This document shows positions 24,937 through 32,935 of a DNA stretch of 64,000 nt, one piece after another. The notes beneath the pieces are model-generated. The model made no database searches, had not been told where the DNA came from, and saw only the letters and a list, made by a program, of their open reading frames with translations. The position numbers and the translations under genes are program-made. Positions within the stretch are counted from its first letter, which is position 1; each line of letters begins with the position of its first letter. The stretch lies in contig JAFYWV010000018.1 in the NCBI GenBank assembly GCA_017546505.1, positions 43,368 through 107,367 of the forward strand. Direction: 5' to 3'. The stretch is from Bacteroidaceae bacterium (GTDB lineage Bacteria; Bacteroidota; Bacteroidia; Bacteroidales; Bacteroidaceae).

Positions 24937-25539
24937 ATGAGTAACAAAAAAATTGAAATTGAAGTAAAGGACCTGAAGGGTCTTTACGACATCCTTACCA
25001 ACTACCCTCAAATATCAAAGGAGCAGGTGGAGTGTGAAATGAAAAAGGTCTTCGGTGAAGATGTGTTCAAGCCGGCCGATATCCGTGACCGCATCAAAAC
25101 ATTTCACGATGCTTACTGTGCGCTCGGTAATGACCACCCATTTGTGGTGTCGTACGAAAAGTATGTCAATGCGGCCAGTGGTGAAGAGGCTGACGTTATA
25201 GCGTTCCTCCAGCTCCGCATTATTGCGGCCGCTCTCAACGAGGGCTGGAAGCCCAAGTTCACAACTGACGAATGGCGTTACTACCCCTATTTCTATCTTG
25301 TAACAAATGATGAAATAGAAAAGATGGATGAAGATGAACGTTCTCGTGTGGTGCTTCGGTCGAGCCACGATGCGAATGCGTTTGGCGGTATCGTCTATGC
25401 GAGTGCGGTTTACGATTCGTCGTATGCGTATACGAGCCACGGTTCTCGGCTTGCCTTCAAAAACCGTGACCTTGCAATTTACGCCGGTCAGCAGTTCATT
25501 GACATTTATGCAAACTTTTGTTTCCCGACTCAAGAGTAA
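24937..25539 (+). CDS. Small DGR variable protein, target 2
   Basis: The 200-residue protein has an N-terminal domain (1-65, KDLKGLYDILTNYP and an FHDAYCALGNDHPFV helix) and a second helical part (FLQLRIIAAALNEGWKP). The C-terminal YPYFYLVTNDEIEKMDEDE leads into the variable segment (about 136-173) and ends in LAIYAGQQFIDIYANF. I recall related small variable proteins in other Bacteroidetes phages. It has no signal peptide or fibre-like sequence and lies among non-structural genes, so its ligand is unknown. VR2 shares all non-adenine bases with the TR, so this gene is served in trans by the RT 3 kb upstream. Confidence 0.9.
   Translation: MSNKKIEIEVKDLKGLYDILTNYPQISKEQVECEMKKVFGEDVFKPADIRDRIKTFHDAYCALGNDHPFVVSYEKYVNAASGEEADVIAFLQLRIIAAALNEGWKPKFTTDEWRYYPYFYLVTNDEIEKMDEDERSRVVLRSSHDANAFGGIVYASAVYDSSYAYTSHGSRLAFKNRDLAIYAGQQFIDIYANFCFPTQE
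25344..25454 (+). repeat. DGR variable repeat VR2
   Basis: This 111-bp segment of the 24,937 gene aligns to the TR without gaps. All 13 differences lie at TR adenines and change 11 codons, all of them AAY in the template. One AAY codon is unchanged. The homing end GGTTCTCGGCTTGC is identical to TR and VR1, and VR2 shares a further CTTCA with VR1 that is absent from the TR. Confidence 0.97.
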
Positions 25540-25544
25540 AAACG

Positions 25545-25958
25545 ATGAATAGGTTTATCAAATACCGTAGAACAGCAGAAGAATTCCTTTCGCCCAAGAA
25601 ATGGTACCAAGTATTCATTTCAAGGGCGAAAGCCCAGCGTATTCTTGAGATAGCGGAAACTGAATGGGAAAAGAGAACGATGGAAACGAATAAAGAAAAT
25701 AAAGTGAAACTGGAATTGCTTGGCCGGGCTTGCGTGGCAGAGAAGAATGAGCAGATGGAAAAACTCAGGCTTGACACTGAAATTTACCAGAAGAGACTCT
25801 ATGAAGCCGCACGTCTTGCATTTTGTTCGTGGAAGTGCCCGTACCTCTACAAGCGTTGCTTCAAACACGGATGCGCCCGTAGGGATGAATACCTCAAGAG
25901 ACTAACAGAAGAGTTTAACAAATATCAAAACCCAACAATCTATGGAGAAGAAAAATGA
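25545..25958 (+). CDS. Hypothetical basic protein, 137 aa
   Basis: The start at 25,545 is 5 bp after the stop of DGR target 2. It is a very basic helical protein with a Cys-rich centre (CSWKCPYLYKRCFKHGC) that could bind metal. It overlaps the next gene by 17 bp. No family is recognised. Confidence 0.65.
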   Translation: MNRFIKYRRTAEEFLSPKKWYQVFISRAKAQRILEIAETEWEKRTMETNKENKVKLELLGRACVAEKNEQMEKLRLDTEIYQKRLYEAARLAFCSWKCPYLYKRCFKHGCARRDEYLKRLTEEFNKYQNPTIYGEEK

Positions 25959-26433
25959 TTTATTACCTGTTGTCAGTTCAATCCCAGTGCTGACAAAAAG
26001 TGGCCAACAAGATTTGTGTGAGAAAATCTTGCAGCAGGTAGAAAATGGCGAGATTAACCCACTGTATGCAGCTGCTGTCTTGAAAGGAATGATCGAGAGT
26101 TTGACAAATGCCTTGAAGGACTCAAGGATGTTTGACGGAGTGCAGAAAGAGAGTGAGAAGTTCGGCAAGGAAAAAATTATTTGCCAAGGTGCAACATTCC
26201 AGATTTGTGAAACAGGAGTCAAATATGACTTTGATGCCTGCGGTGACCCAATCTACAACGAGTTGGCAAAGCAGAAAGCAGAATTGGATGAAAAACTCAA
26301 GGAACGTACTGCTTTCCTGAAGACCATCAAACAGTCTATGACCGTTGTAGATGACAACACCGGCGAGGTTGCTTCAATATACGCTCCTATCAAGTCATCA
26401 ACAACAAGTTTCAAAATAACATTTGCGAAGTAA
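25942..26433 (+). CDS. Conserved phage protein, 163 aa
   Basis: The N-terminal region QDLCEKILQQVENGEINPLYAAAVLKGMIE is a helical pattern I associate with conserved proteins of Bacteroidetes phages without known role. The C-terminal half has a Lys/Glu helix and a beta tail (VASIYAPIKSSTTSFKITF). It is in the same operon as its neighbours. Confidence 0.65.
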   Translation: MEKKNDLLPVVSSIPVLTKSGQQDLCEKILQQVENGEINPLYAAAVLKGMIESLTNALKDSRMFDGVQKESEKFGKEKIICQGATFQICETGVKYDFDACGDPIYNELAKQKAELDEKLKERTAFLKTIKQSMTVVDDNTGEVASIYAPIKSSTTSFKITFAK

Positions 26434-26436
26434 GGT

Positions 26437-26871
26437 ATGGCCGAGAAAGAGAAAACAAACTTGGATACTCTTTTTGAAGAGTTCTATGCAGAGATTGGCA
26501 AGCTCGCAGAGGGCAAGGAGAACGTGGCCATAGTTATTTCAAAATTTGAGGATGGACACATTCTTGGTGGCTTGAAAGGTAGAGCCGACATTATCAGTAA
26601 GTTGATATGGCAGTTGCTATTCCAAAAGCAAGAGATATTTGAGAGTTTTATGAGCATCTGTGCTAATGAGGACATAGTCGAGAACTTTGTATCATCCATT
26701 ATTATGGAGAATCCCAACTTGCTACAAAAGATTCTTACGAGACTTTCCGGTGGAAATATGATTGCGGTACCTATAAACGCTGACAGCAAGAAAGTCAGCG
26801 AAATGGTAGAGCAACAAATTGAAAAGTTGAAAATGGAACACAAGTATGGAAAACAGGTTGGAGAAGCATAG
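26437..26871 (+). CDS. Hypothetical phage protein, 144 aa
   Basis: The helical acidic protein resembles a small regulatory or chaperone-like bundle but matches no family I recognise. It starts 3 bp after the previous stop and overlaps dut by 26 bp. Confidence 0.6.
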   Translation: MAEKEKTNLDTLFEEFYAEIGKLAEGKENVAIVISKFEDGHILGGLKGRADIISKLIWQLLFQKQEIFESFMSICANEDIVENFVSSIIMENPNLLQKILTRLSGGNMIAVPINADSKKVSEMVEQQIEKLKMEHKYGKQVGEA

Positions 26872-27382
26872 TAACCTCTTTATTGAGATAATGCCCAAGG
26901 GGGATTTTGTTGCACCTCGCATCGCAAAACCGGGCAGCATCGGTTACGACTTGGTTGTTCCAGAGGACTTCATTGTACCTGCACGCTCACGAGTGTGCAT
27001 CCCGATGAACTTTGCTATCAATTTACCAGTAGGCCTTGAAGCGAAGATTGAGGCAAGGAGTGGTTTTTCGCTGAAAGGGATTGAGGGTGTAGGCAAGAAA
27101 CTTATTTGGAAGCGACTCTTCGGGATATTACCATATCCAACAGTAGAGTTCTGCCATCAAAGATTTGATGCCGATGTTCTCCCCGGGAAAATAGATCCGT
27201 TCTACACCGACGCTATCGGTGTCATCATCAAGAACTATGGGGGCAAGTTCATTATTTCCAAAGGTACGCGTATTGCCCAGATGACTTTCTACAGCGTTGT
27301 GTCGCCCGAGTTTATGCAGGTCAATTCATTTGATGTGCAGAGCCGTGGAGGTGGTTTCGGAAGTTCAGGTATTAAAATTTAG
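26846..27382 (+). CDS. dut: dUTP diphosphatase
   Basis: This 178-residue trimeric dUTPase hydrolyses dUTP to dUMP and keeps uracil out of phage DNA. The five family motifs are present: PGSIGYDL, EARSGFSLKG, GKIDPFYTDAIGVIIKNYG (with the usual Asp and Tyr), GTRIAQM and the Gly-rich SRGGGFGSSG arm. An insertion between motifs 2 and 3 (about 80-115) makes it longer than the minimal bacterial enzyme. Confidence 0.93.
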   Translation: MENRLEKHSNLFIEIMPKGDFVAPRIAKPGSIGYDLVVPEDFIVPARSRVCIPMNFAINLPVGLEAKIEARSGFSLKGIEGVGKKLIWKRLFGILPYPTVEFCHQRFDADVLPGKIDPFYTDAIGVIIKNYGGKFIISKGTRIAQMTFYSVVSPEFMQVNSFDVQSRGGGFGSSGIKI

Positions 27383-27392
27383 ATTGAAGCGT

Positions 27393-27911
27393 ATGAAAAT
27401 AATTGTGGCTACTGATGAAGAATACAATTTGGTGAGGAAATATCTACCAGAGTTTGATGTACTGCAGACAGGTGTTGGGGCATCAAATGTAATAAATAAA
27501 TGCTGTGATTTGTCATCCAAGGTTGATGTTATAAATATTGGCTTTTGTGGGAGCAACAACCTGAAGATAGGTAGTGTTGTCACTGTCAGCAAGACATATA
27601 GGCTATTGACGAGCAACATTGCCTTTAAGGACTACCGAAATGGCTATGTGCTTTCGGATACAGGTTATCCTTGCTACACAAGCAATGAGTTCGTGACAAA
27701 GACAGACATAAAAGAAGATTGTGTCTTCGATATGGAACTAAACTATCTCGCCGCATTCAATTTCAACTTGCTTGGTGCAGTGAAGATTGTTAGCGACAAT
27801 TTGAGTGTATGGGAGTATGAACAGTCCGTCGATATTGATGACAAGTGCATCTGGGATGAAGTCAAAAGACAACTATATCAAATCATAGGTACCAAGGTAG
27901 GCATAATTTAA
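27393..27911 (+). CDS. Nucleoside phosphorylase / MTA-SAH nucleosidase-like protein
   Basis: The 172-residue protein matches the purine nucleoside phosphorylase fold: TGVGASNV near the N-terminus, VINIGFCGSNNLKIGSVV in the centre, FDMEL (the substrate-binding Glu) and KIVSDN (the catalytic Asp). It is shorter than typical 5'-methylthioadenosine/SAH nucleosidases (about 230). In that family the products are adenine and a ribose derivative from MTA, SAH or 5'-deoxyadenosine. Two other SAM-linked genes are nearby (28,651 and 31,388). Substrate is not decided by sequence. Confidence 0.75.
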   Translation: MKIIVATDEEYNLVRKYLPEFDVLQTGVGASNVINKCCDLSSKVDVINIGFCGSNNLKIGSVVTVSKTYRLLTSNIAFKDYRNGYVLSDTGYPCYTSNEFVTKTDIKEDCVFDMELNYLAAFNFNLLGAVKIVSDNLSVWEYEQSVDIDDKCIWDEVKRQLYQIIGTKVGII

Positions 27912-27916
27912 CTTGA

Positions 27917-27966
27917 AAGTGGAGCCATACTGATTCATTGCGTTCAGTTACTTGGTTCCACTTTTT
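27917..27966 (+). terminator. Rho-independent terminator
   Basis: An 11-bp stem (AAGTGGAGCCA with TGGTTCCACTT, one G-T pair) over a 25-nt loop is followed by T residues. It ends the unit that started at R4. Confidence 0.8.
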
Positions 27967-28025
27967 ATGTTTTGGCTACAGCGAATGGCTAACTTTGAGA
28001 TATAAACAGAGTTAAGGCCGGACTA

Positions 28026-28640
28026 ATGGATTTGATAGTAGATATTTCAGCAATAATATTGGCGATAGGTGGAATAATCTCCACCATTTGTGCTTTTTTC
28101 CAGTACTCAAAAAACAAAATGACTGATTTGAAGATTGAGCAACTGAAGAAAGAGGCAAATGACAAGAAAAAACGTAGAGCAGACAATTCTGCTATTGTTC
28201 ACGGTGAGCTTTGGGAAACACTACACGAATTGCAGGCAGACAGGGTGTATATAGTCCAGCCACATCCGTTAGGTAATGAAAGTATGATTTCAGTATACTA
28301 TGAGAGCAAGCGAAAAGGTATCGAGGCTATGAAGCCACGTCTACAACACATCAAGATGAGCGATTTCGCCGTCTTCTGCCGCGAGCTCTCCAAAAACCTG
28401 TTTATGTATATCACAGACATCGACAAGCAGATAGAGGATAGATATGCAAAGTCAATTTTCTCCGCTTGCGGTACATCGGCCGTCATCGTGAAACGTCTAT
28501 CCGACAACAACCACGATTGGGTTGGCAGCATTTTCGTTGAATACACAAACGACATAATGGTGGATGAAGCCAGTGCAAGAAACATCTTACACGAAACAGC
28601 AATGAGCATCCAGTACATTCTGCCGGAATTTATAGATTAA
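28026..28640 (+). CDS. Membrane-anchored phage protein with GAF-like domain
   Basis: An N-terminal membrane segment (about 4-26) is followed by a basic helix ([18 protein letters not shown]) and a soluble domain beginning [35 protein letters not shown]. That domain looks like the start of a GAF-type sensor fold. I have seen this pattern in Bacteroidetes phages without an assigned role. It may sense a small ligand at the inner membrane. Confidence 0.6.
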   Translation: MDLIVDISAIILAIGGIISTICAFFQYSKNKMTDLKIEQLKKEANDKKKRRADNSAIVHGELWETLHELQADRVYIVQPHPLGNESMISVYYESKRKGIEAMKPRLQHIKMSDFAVFCRELSKNLFMYITDIDKQIEDRYAKSIFSACGTSAVIVKRLSDNNHDWVGSIFVEYTNDIMVDEASARNILHETAMSIQYILPEFID

Positions 28641-28650
28641 CAAAATAAAA

Positions 28651-29901
28651 ATGAAGAAAGGTTATTTATTCACATCGGAGTCAGTGTCTGAAGGACACCC
28701 CGACAAAGTAGCGGACCAGATTTCGGACGCTATTGTAGATGCCTATTTGGCACAGGACAAAACATCAAAGGTTGCTTGTGAGACACTTGTTACCACTGGT
28801 CAGGTAGTTATTGCAGGCGAGGTGCGGTCACAGGGTGTAATCGACGTACAGAAGGTTGTACGCGGTGTCATCAAGCGTATCGGTTACAATGATGCCGCAT
28901 ACAAGTTTGAAGCAGAGAGTTGTGGAGTGCTTTCAGCATTACACGAGCAGAGTGCAGACATACATCGTGGTGTAGAACGAGCAGAACCAATGGAACAGGG
29001 AGCTGGAGACCAGGGTATGATGTTCGGTTATGCCACAAACGAAAGTGACAGCTATATGCCCCTCTCTTTGGATTTAGCACACCGCATATTACTGGTGCTT
29101 GCTGAAATCCGTCGTGAAGGCAAAGAAATGAAATACCTACGCCCAGATGCAAAGAGTCAAGTTACCATTGAGTACAACGAGGACAACAAGCCTGTTCGCA
29201 TTGACACCATCGTCGTGTCTACCCAGCACGATGAGTTTGCTTCTGATAAAACAATGCAGGAGGTCATCAAGTATGATGTCATAAATATTCTTATGCCGAG
29301 GGTTATTGCCGGCATTGAGAACGATAAAGTCTTGGCACTTTTCAACGATGAGATCAAATACCACGTAAACCCAACTGGAAAATTCGTTATAGGTGGTCCT
29401 CACGGTGATACTGGTCTTACCGGCAGAAAGATTATTGTCGATACCTACGGAGGCAAGGGTGCACATGGTGGCGGTGCTTTCAGCGGTAAAGACCCCAGCA
29501 AGGTAGACCGTAGTGCAGCGTATGCCGCACGTTACATTGCAAAGAACCTTGTGGCCGCAGGGGTAGCCGATGAGGTACTTATACAGGTCAGCTATGCCAT
29601 AGGTGTAGCAAAGCCCATAAACATCTATGTCAATACAAACGGAACAGCAAAAGCAAACCTCAGCGACAGTGAGATTGCAGAAAAGGTTGCCGAACTGTTT
29701 GACCTACGCCCGAAGGCAATCGAGGAGAGTCTGAAATTACGTAACCCTATCTACGAGGAAACTGCATCTTATGGTCACTTTGGTCGTGAACCGCAGGTAG
29801 CCAAGAAAGAACTTTCTGATGGCACTACAGTCGATGTAGAACTGTTCACTTGGGAGAAAATTGACAAGGTAGAGGAAATCAAAACAAAGTTCAATCTGTA
29901 A
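28651..29901 (+). CDS. metK: S-adenosylmethionine synthetase
   Basis: The 416-residue MetK makes SAM from methionine and ATP. Key motifs are intact: [13 protein letters not shown] at the N-terminus, [24 protein letters not shown] and [19 protein letters not shown]. Length and motifs indicate an active tetrameric enzyme. It lies among phage genes, 10 bp after the membrane protein and 3 bp before the spanin-like gene, so it is phage cargo and not the housekeeping copy. Confidence 0.95.
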   Translation: MKKGYLFTSESVSEGHPDKVADQISDAIVDAYLAQDKTSKVACETLVTTGQVVIAGEVRSQGVIDVQKVVRGVIKRIGYNDAAYKFEAESCGVLSALHEQSADIHRGVERAEPMEQGAGDQGMMFGYATNESDSYMPLSLDLAHRILLVLAEIRREGKEMKYLRPDAKSQVTIEYNEDNKPVRIDTIVVSTQHDEFASDKTMQEVIKYDVINILMPRVIAGIENDKVLALFNDEIKYHVNPTGKFVIGGPHGDTGLTGRKIIVDTYGGKGAHGGGAFSGKDPSKVDRSAAYAARYIAKNLVAAGVADEVLIQVSYAIGVAKPINIYVNTNGTAKANLSDSEIAEKVAELFDLRPKAIEESLKLRNPIYEETASYGHFGREPQVAKKELSDGTTVDVELFTWEKIDKVEEIKTKFNL

Positions 29902-29904
29902 GCT

Positions 29905-30390
29905 ATGAGACTCTTTGCAATCATCTTTTGCTTGTTGCTTATATCTTGTGGCACCACAAAGAAAAATGCCACCGAGACAACGGTTGCGACCATCACAACG
30001 GTTACCACGACCGAGGTAAGTGAGGAAAAGCACGAAGCCAGCACTGAGGTAACTGATGAATACGAAGTCGTAACAGAAACAACCGTAACAACCAAATTCG
30101 ACACTAACAAAGTGGATAGCAATGGTGCTCCAGTCATTGAATCAAGAGTCGAGAAGACGGTGCAGAAGTCGCGTGGTAGTAATAACACCAAGCAAACGAA
30201 CACAACAAATAATATCTCTGCCACCAAAGAAGAGAATGTGAATGAAAACACCAACACGGAAAATGTAGTCCACGAAGAAAAAGAGGAGAGCAAGCAAATG
30301 AAGTATGCAGCAGAGCTCTTCTTTGGAATCGCATTCCTGGTGTTGGCAATCCTTGCTTTTTGGGTATTCACGAAATACCGACGGCGTTAG
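29905..30390 (+). CDS. Probable unimolecular spanin
   Basis: The 161-residue protein has an N-terminal lipoprotein signal (hydrophobic stretch ending LISC, Cys15 lipidated). Its periplasmic part is Thr/Glu/Asn-rich and low complexity, and one C-terminal membrane helix (about 133-156) ends in KYRRR. An outer-membrane lipid anchor plus an inner-membrane helix in one chain is the plan of u-spanins such as T1 gp11, which fuse the two membranes at lysis. The call is by topology. Confidence 0.7.
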   Translation: MRLFAIIFCLLLISCGTTKKNATETTVATITTVTTTEVSEEKHEASTEVTDEYEVVTETTVTTKFDTNKVDSNGAPVIESRVEKTVQKSRGSNNTKQTNTTNNISATKEENVNENTNTENVVHEEKEESKQMKYAAELFFGIAFLVLAILAFWVFTKYRRR

Positions 30391-30428
30391 CCGTGAACTA
30401 CAGATATATAGTATATCTTCTTTGGTTT

Positions 30429-30458
30429 ATCCCCTCGCATTTGCGTGGGGATTTTTTA
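30429..30458 (+). terminator. Rho-independent terminator
   Basis: ATCCCC-T-CGCA pairs with TGCG-T-GGGGAT over a 2-nt loop and is followed by TTTTTT. It ends the metK-spanin transcript just before promoter R5. Confidence 0.85.
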
Positions 30459-30520
30459 TTGCACAAATGATTATTTTTTCTTATATTATTTGTGTATATG
30501 ATTATATTTCACTATATTTG
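30459..30520 (+). promoter_or_regulatory. Phage tandem promoter element, copy R5
   Basis: TTTG at 30,489-30,492, a 20-bp spacer with GTATATGATTATATTT, and TATATTTG at 30,513-30,520. An upstream unit with CACAAATGATTATTTTT is nearly identical to that of R1. The leader holds ATGCAAATAAGATGA (30,524-30,538) and ATCATTTAACCAGTA as in R4. It drives the right-arm operon. Confidence 0.8.
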
Positions 30521-30560
30521 TATATGCAAATAAGATGATAATCATTTAACCAGTAAGACA

Positions 30561-30878
30561 ATGACACTTGAAAAATTCAAAAAACTACAATTAGCACATA
30601 GGAAGCGTGTATTGATAAATACAGCCCTTGTAAACGCTCACTGCGGGCTCAATCATTTCATTCGTGAAATCGTAACGAAGCACATCAGCAAAGTCGTTAC
30701 CGAGTTAAACTACGAACACTATATGGGTATGGCACAAAATAGGCCGTTGGAATTCATTGATATGTGTTGTGGTGCTGTTTGGAACGAACTCAAAGGCGGG
30801 TGCTACTGCGGTTACAGCATTGGGTGGCATTGGGATAACAGATACAAAATTAACCCTCATTCTAATTACAATGGATAA
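30561..30878 (+). CDS. Hypothetical phage protein, 105 aa
   Basis: This is the first gene after promoter R5. It is a helical basic protein with several Cys and His in the second half (MCCGAVWNELKGGCYCGYSIGWHW) that might bind metal. It overlaps the next gene by 8 bp. No family is recognised. Confidence 0.6.
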   Translation: MTLEKFKKLQLAHRKRVLINTALVNAHCGLNHFIREIVTKHISKVVTELNYEHYMGMAQNRPLEFIDMCCGAVWNELKGGCYCGYSIGWHWDNRYKINPHSNYNG

Positions 30879-31200
30879 AAAGATTTTGGAATACATAGGT
30901 GTCCTGAAGCAGGTCACATTCTATATGCATAATATGTTTGATATTGCCGAGTGTGCCCACCTTGTGGCAAAGTACAACATTGAGTGCGACTTCTCCCATA
31001 TCTACAACAAATGGTTGGATAGTTATAATGCGCTATATTTCTTATCCAACACTCCAGAAATGTGGGAGCCCTGCGTTGCAAGGGCAATCGAGGCTTACGA
31101 TACAGCTGGCAATCGTTTGATGAGCGGTATGCCATATAGTATAGAACAGAAAAGGAATTGGGAACTAATATTCAGAAAATACTGTGGATTATCCTATTAA
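30871..31200 (+). CDS. Hypothetical phage protein, 109 aa
   Basis: The start at 30,871 is chosen over a longer frame because that frame lies inside the previous gene. The protein is helical and rich in aromatic residues. No domain is recognised. Confidence 0.6.
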   Translation: MDKKILEYIGVLKQVTFYMHNMFDIAECAHLVAKYNIECDFSHIYNKWLDSYNALYFLSNTPEMWEPCVARAIEAYDTAGNRLMSGMPYSIEQKRNWELIFRKYCGLSY

Positions 31201-31375
31201 AATTACTGACCTGACAGGCGGAAGGCGCCCGGATATTGAAAGTCAGTTCATATTGATTGCAATAGACAGTGAGGCAAGGCGTCATTATTTCAATGGTCAA
31301 ACAAGGACCGAGTGCAAGAATAAAATGAAGTTGGCCAACCTGCAGCCGACCGAGTTAATCTGGGAAATTCAATAA
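31184..31375 (+). CDS. Hypothetical protein, 63 aa, GTG start
   Basis: The frame begins with GTG overlapping the end of the previous gene by 17 bp; no ATG is available near the N-terminus. It is a small alpha/beta protein ending in LQPTELIWEIQ. It lies 12 bp before the radical SAM gene. Confidence 0.5.
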   Translation: MDYPIKITDLTGGRRPDIESQFILIAIDSEARRHYFNGQTRTECKNKMKLANLQPTELIWEIQ

Positions 31376-31387
31376 CAGATTTTGGCA

Positions 31388-32200
31388 ATGAAGAATAAAA
31401 AGAAATTATTTGACGGCAAGGCTATCTACAACCCAAAGGGGAAAGCCAGAGAATATAGCAAATGGGCTTGCAATTTCCATACAGGCTGTTCCAACAACTG
31501 TGAATACTGCTATTGTAAAAAGGGGTTCCTTGGTAGAACGTGGGATATTCAACCGCGATTGAAAAAGTGCTTCGTGGATGAGCTGGATGCATTCAATATT
31601 TTCAAGAAGGAACTGCAAACAAACATAAGCGAACTTCGGAAAGACGGACTGTTCTTTACATTTACAAGCGACCCGTTGTTGCCGGCCACAAAGGAATTTA
31701 TATGGGACTGCGTATGTGAGGCGGTACGAAATGAAATCCCGGTCCAGCTCCTGACAAAACGTGCCGATTTCATAGACTCCACAATAAAGGAGTTTCAGAA
31801 TAAAGAAATGGTTGCTTTTGGATTTACACTGACTGGATATGATGAACTTGAGCCCGGTGCCAGCAGTAATGCAGACCGCATCAAAGCGATGGAGGCATTA
31901 AAAAGGCTCGGGTATAGAACTTTTGCAAGCATTGAGCCAATTATCAACCCCGAGGCAAGTATGGCTGTTATAAATGCTTGCTGTAATTTCTGCGACCTTT
32001 TCAAAGTAGGAGTATTGTCAGGCAAGAAAGAATATGACAAAAACGCCATTTTATTTATGCTGGAACAATTAAATGGACTGGCAAAACAAGGGGTTCGTTT
32101 TTATCTGAAGGATAGCTTTGTACAGTACATAAACCTTGATAGAGCTTCACTTGAAGCTGGATTTGTAACAGCAGACTTTAATATAAATAACATCAAATAA
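31388..32200 (+). CDS. Radical SAM protein, phage Gp37/Gp68 and SplB-like group
   Basis: The 270-residue protein has the 4Fe-4S motif CSNNCEYC (Cys34, Cys38, Cys41). It lies at the start of a barrel with FTFTSDPLLPATKEF and FGFTLTGYDELEPGASSNADRI, followed by ASIEPIINPEAS. This is the pattern of the phage Gp37/Gp68 radical SAM proteins related to spore photoproduct lyase. The reaction is unknown; family members cleave SAM to 5'-deoxyadenosyl radical. The ATG at 31,388 is chosen over a TTG two codons upstream. Confidence 0.85.
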   Translation: MKNKKKLFDGKAIYNPKGKAREYSKWACNFHTGCSNNCEYCYCKKGFLGRTWDIQPRLKKCFVDELDAFNIFKKELQTNISELRKDGLFFTFTSDPLLPATKEFIWDCVCEAVRNEIPVQLLTKRADFIDSTIKEFQNKEMVAFGFTLTGYDELEPGASSNADRIKAMEALKRLGYRTFASIEPIINPEASMAVINACCNFCDLFKVGVLSGKKEYDKNAILFMLEQLNGLAKQGVRFYLKDSFVQYINLDRASLEAGFVTADFNINNIK

Positions 32201-32206
32201 TATACT

Positions 32207-32476
32207 ATGGCAAAGATTGTAGAAAACAAAAAGGGATTTATGGTTATCGAGTGCACGGCCGTTGAGACAATGAAGTTTGGAGGTATCGGTATATGCGATT
32301 ATTGCAACGAAGCCGATACTACCGGTTATTACATTGCGGTTTTGAACTGCTGGTATTGTCGCAAATGCTACACCGAGTGGATGGAGAGAGCGATATTTTA
32401 TGAGGAGGATGCTCCTTTTGAAAAGAGAAACTTCGAGTATTACAAAGAACTTTTAGGACTCAAGGATAATGAATAA
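32207..32476 (+). CDS. Small zinc-ribbon protein
   Basis: The 89-residue protein has CDYC at about 30-33 and CWYCRKCY at about 49-55. That is two CxxC knuckles 15 residues apart, and it is followed by an acidic helix. A structural zinc site is likely. The function is unknown. It overlaps the next gene by 8 bp. Confidence 0.65.
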   Translation: MAKIVENKKGFMVIECTAVETMKFGGIGICDYCNEADTTGYYIAVLNCWYCRKCYTEWMERAIFYEEDAPFEKRNFEYYKELLGLKDNE

Positions 32477-32747
32477 GAAAGAACTGATTGAACGTATCGA
32501 CAACCTGAACGCCCAAATCAAAGAGGCAAAGCGGAAGTATATAGAAGAACACGCCCCTTTCAAGGTCGGCGACGTTATTGAGTTAAACGATATGCAAGGC
32601 ATTATCGAGGGTATCACTCTTAACGTCTGCTGTGAATTTGAAGGGGATTGGCGTAAATTCAAGAAAGACGGCACAATGTTCACTAACTCTAATCACCTCT
32701 ACTGGTACCAGTTAGCCAAAGCAAAAAAGGTTTCTCAGCTATCATAA
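32469..32747 (+). CDS. Hypothetical phage protein, 92 aa
   Basis: An N-terminal coiled-coil helix (about 1-28) is followed by a small beta barrel-like part beginning FKVGDVIELNDMQGIIEGI, reminiscent of SH3-like or YopX-type barrels. No firm family. Confidence 0.6.
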   Translation: MNKKELIERIDNLNAQIKEAKRKYIEEHAPFKVGDVIELNDMQGIIEGITLNVCCEFEGDWRKFKKDGTMFTNSNHLYWYQLAKAKKVSQLS

Positions 32748-32758
32748 CATTTTGCACT

Positions 32759-32935
32759 ATGAGTAATTGTTTCAGACACGCAGAGGAAGTCCTTGATGGA
32801 CTTGATGAAGAACGTAACAAGCAATGGGAGCATATCCTGAATAGCAATCAGCGAAAACTTATCGAGATAAAATATATGTCAGAAGAGGAGACAATGGCAT
32901 ATCTAATTTCAACAAGAACAAAATGCGAACAATAA
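32759..32935 (+). CDS. Hypothetical small helical protein, 58 aa
   Basis: An ATG frame fills the gap between the 32,469 and 32,923 genes and overlaps the latter by 13 bp, which fits the packed layout. The product is acidic and helical with two Cys, one near each end. No family is recognised. Confidence 0.6.
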   Translation: MSNCFRHAEEVLDGLDEERNKQWEHILNSNQRKLIEIKYMSEEETMAYLISTRTKCEQ

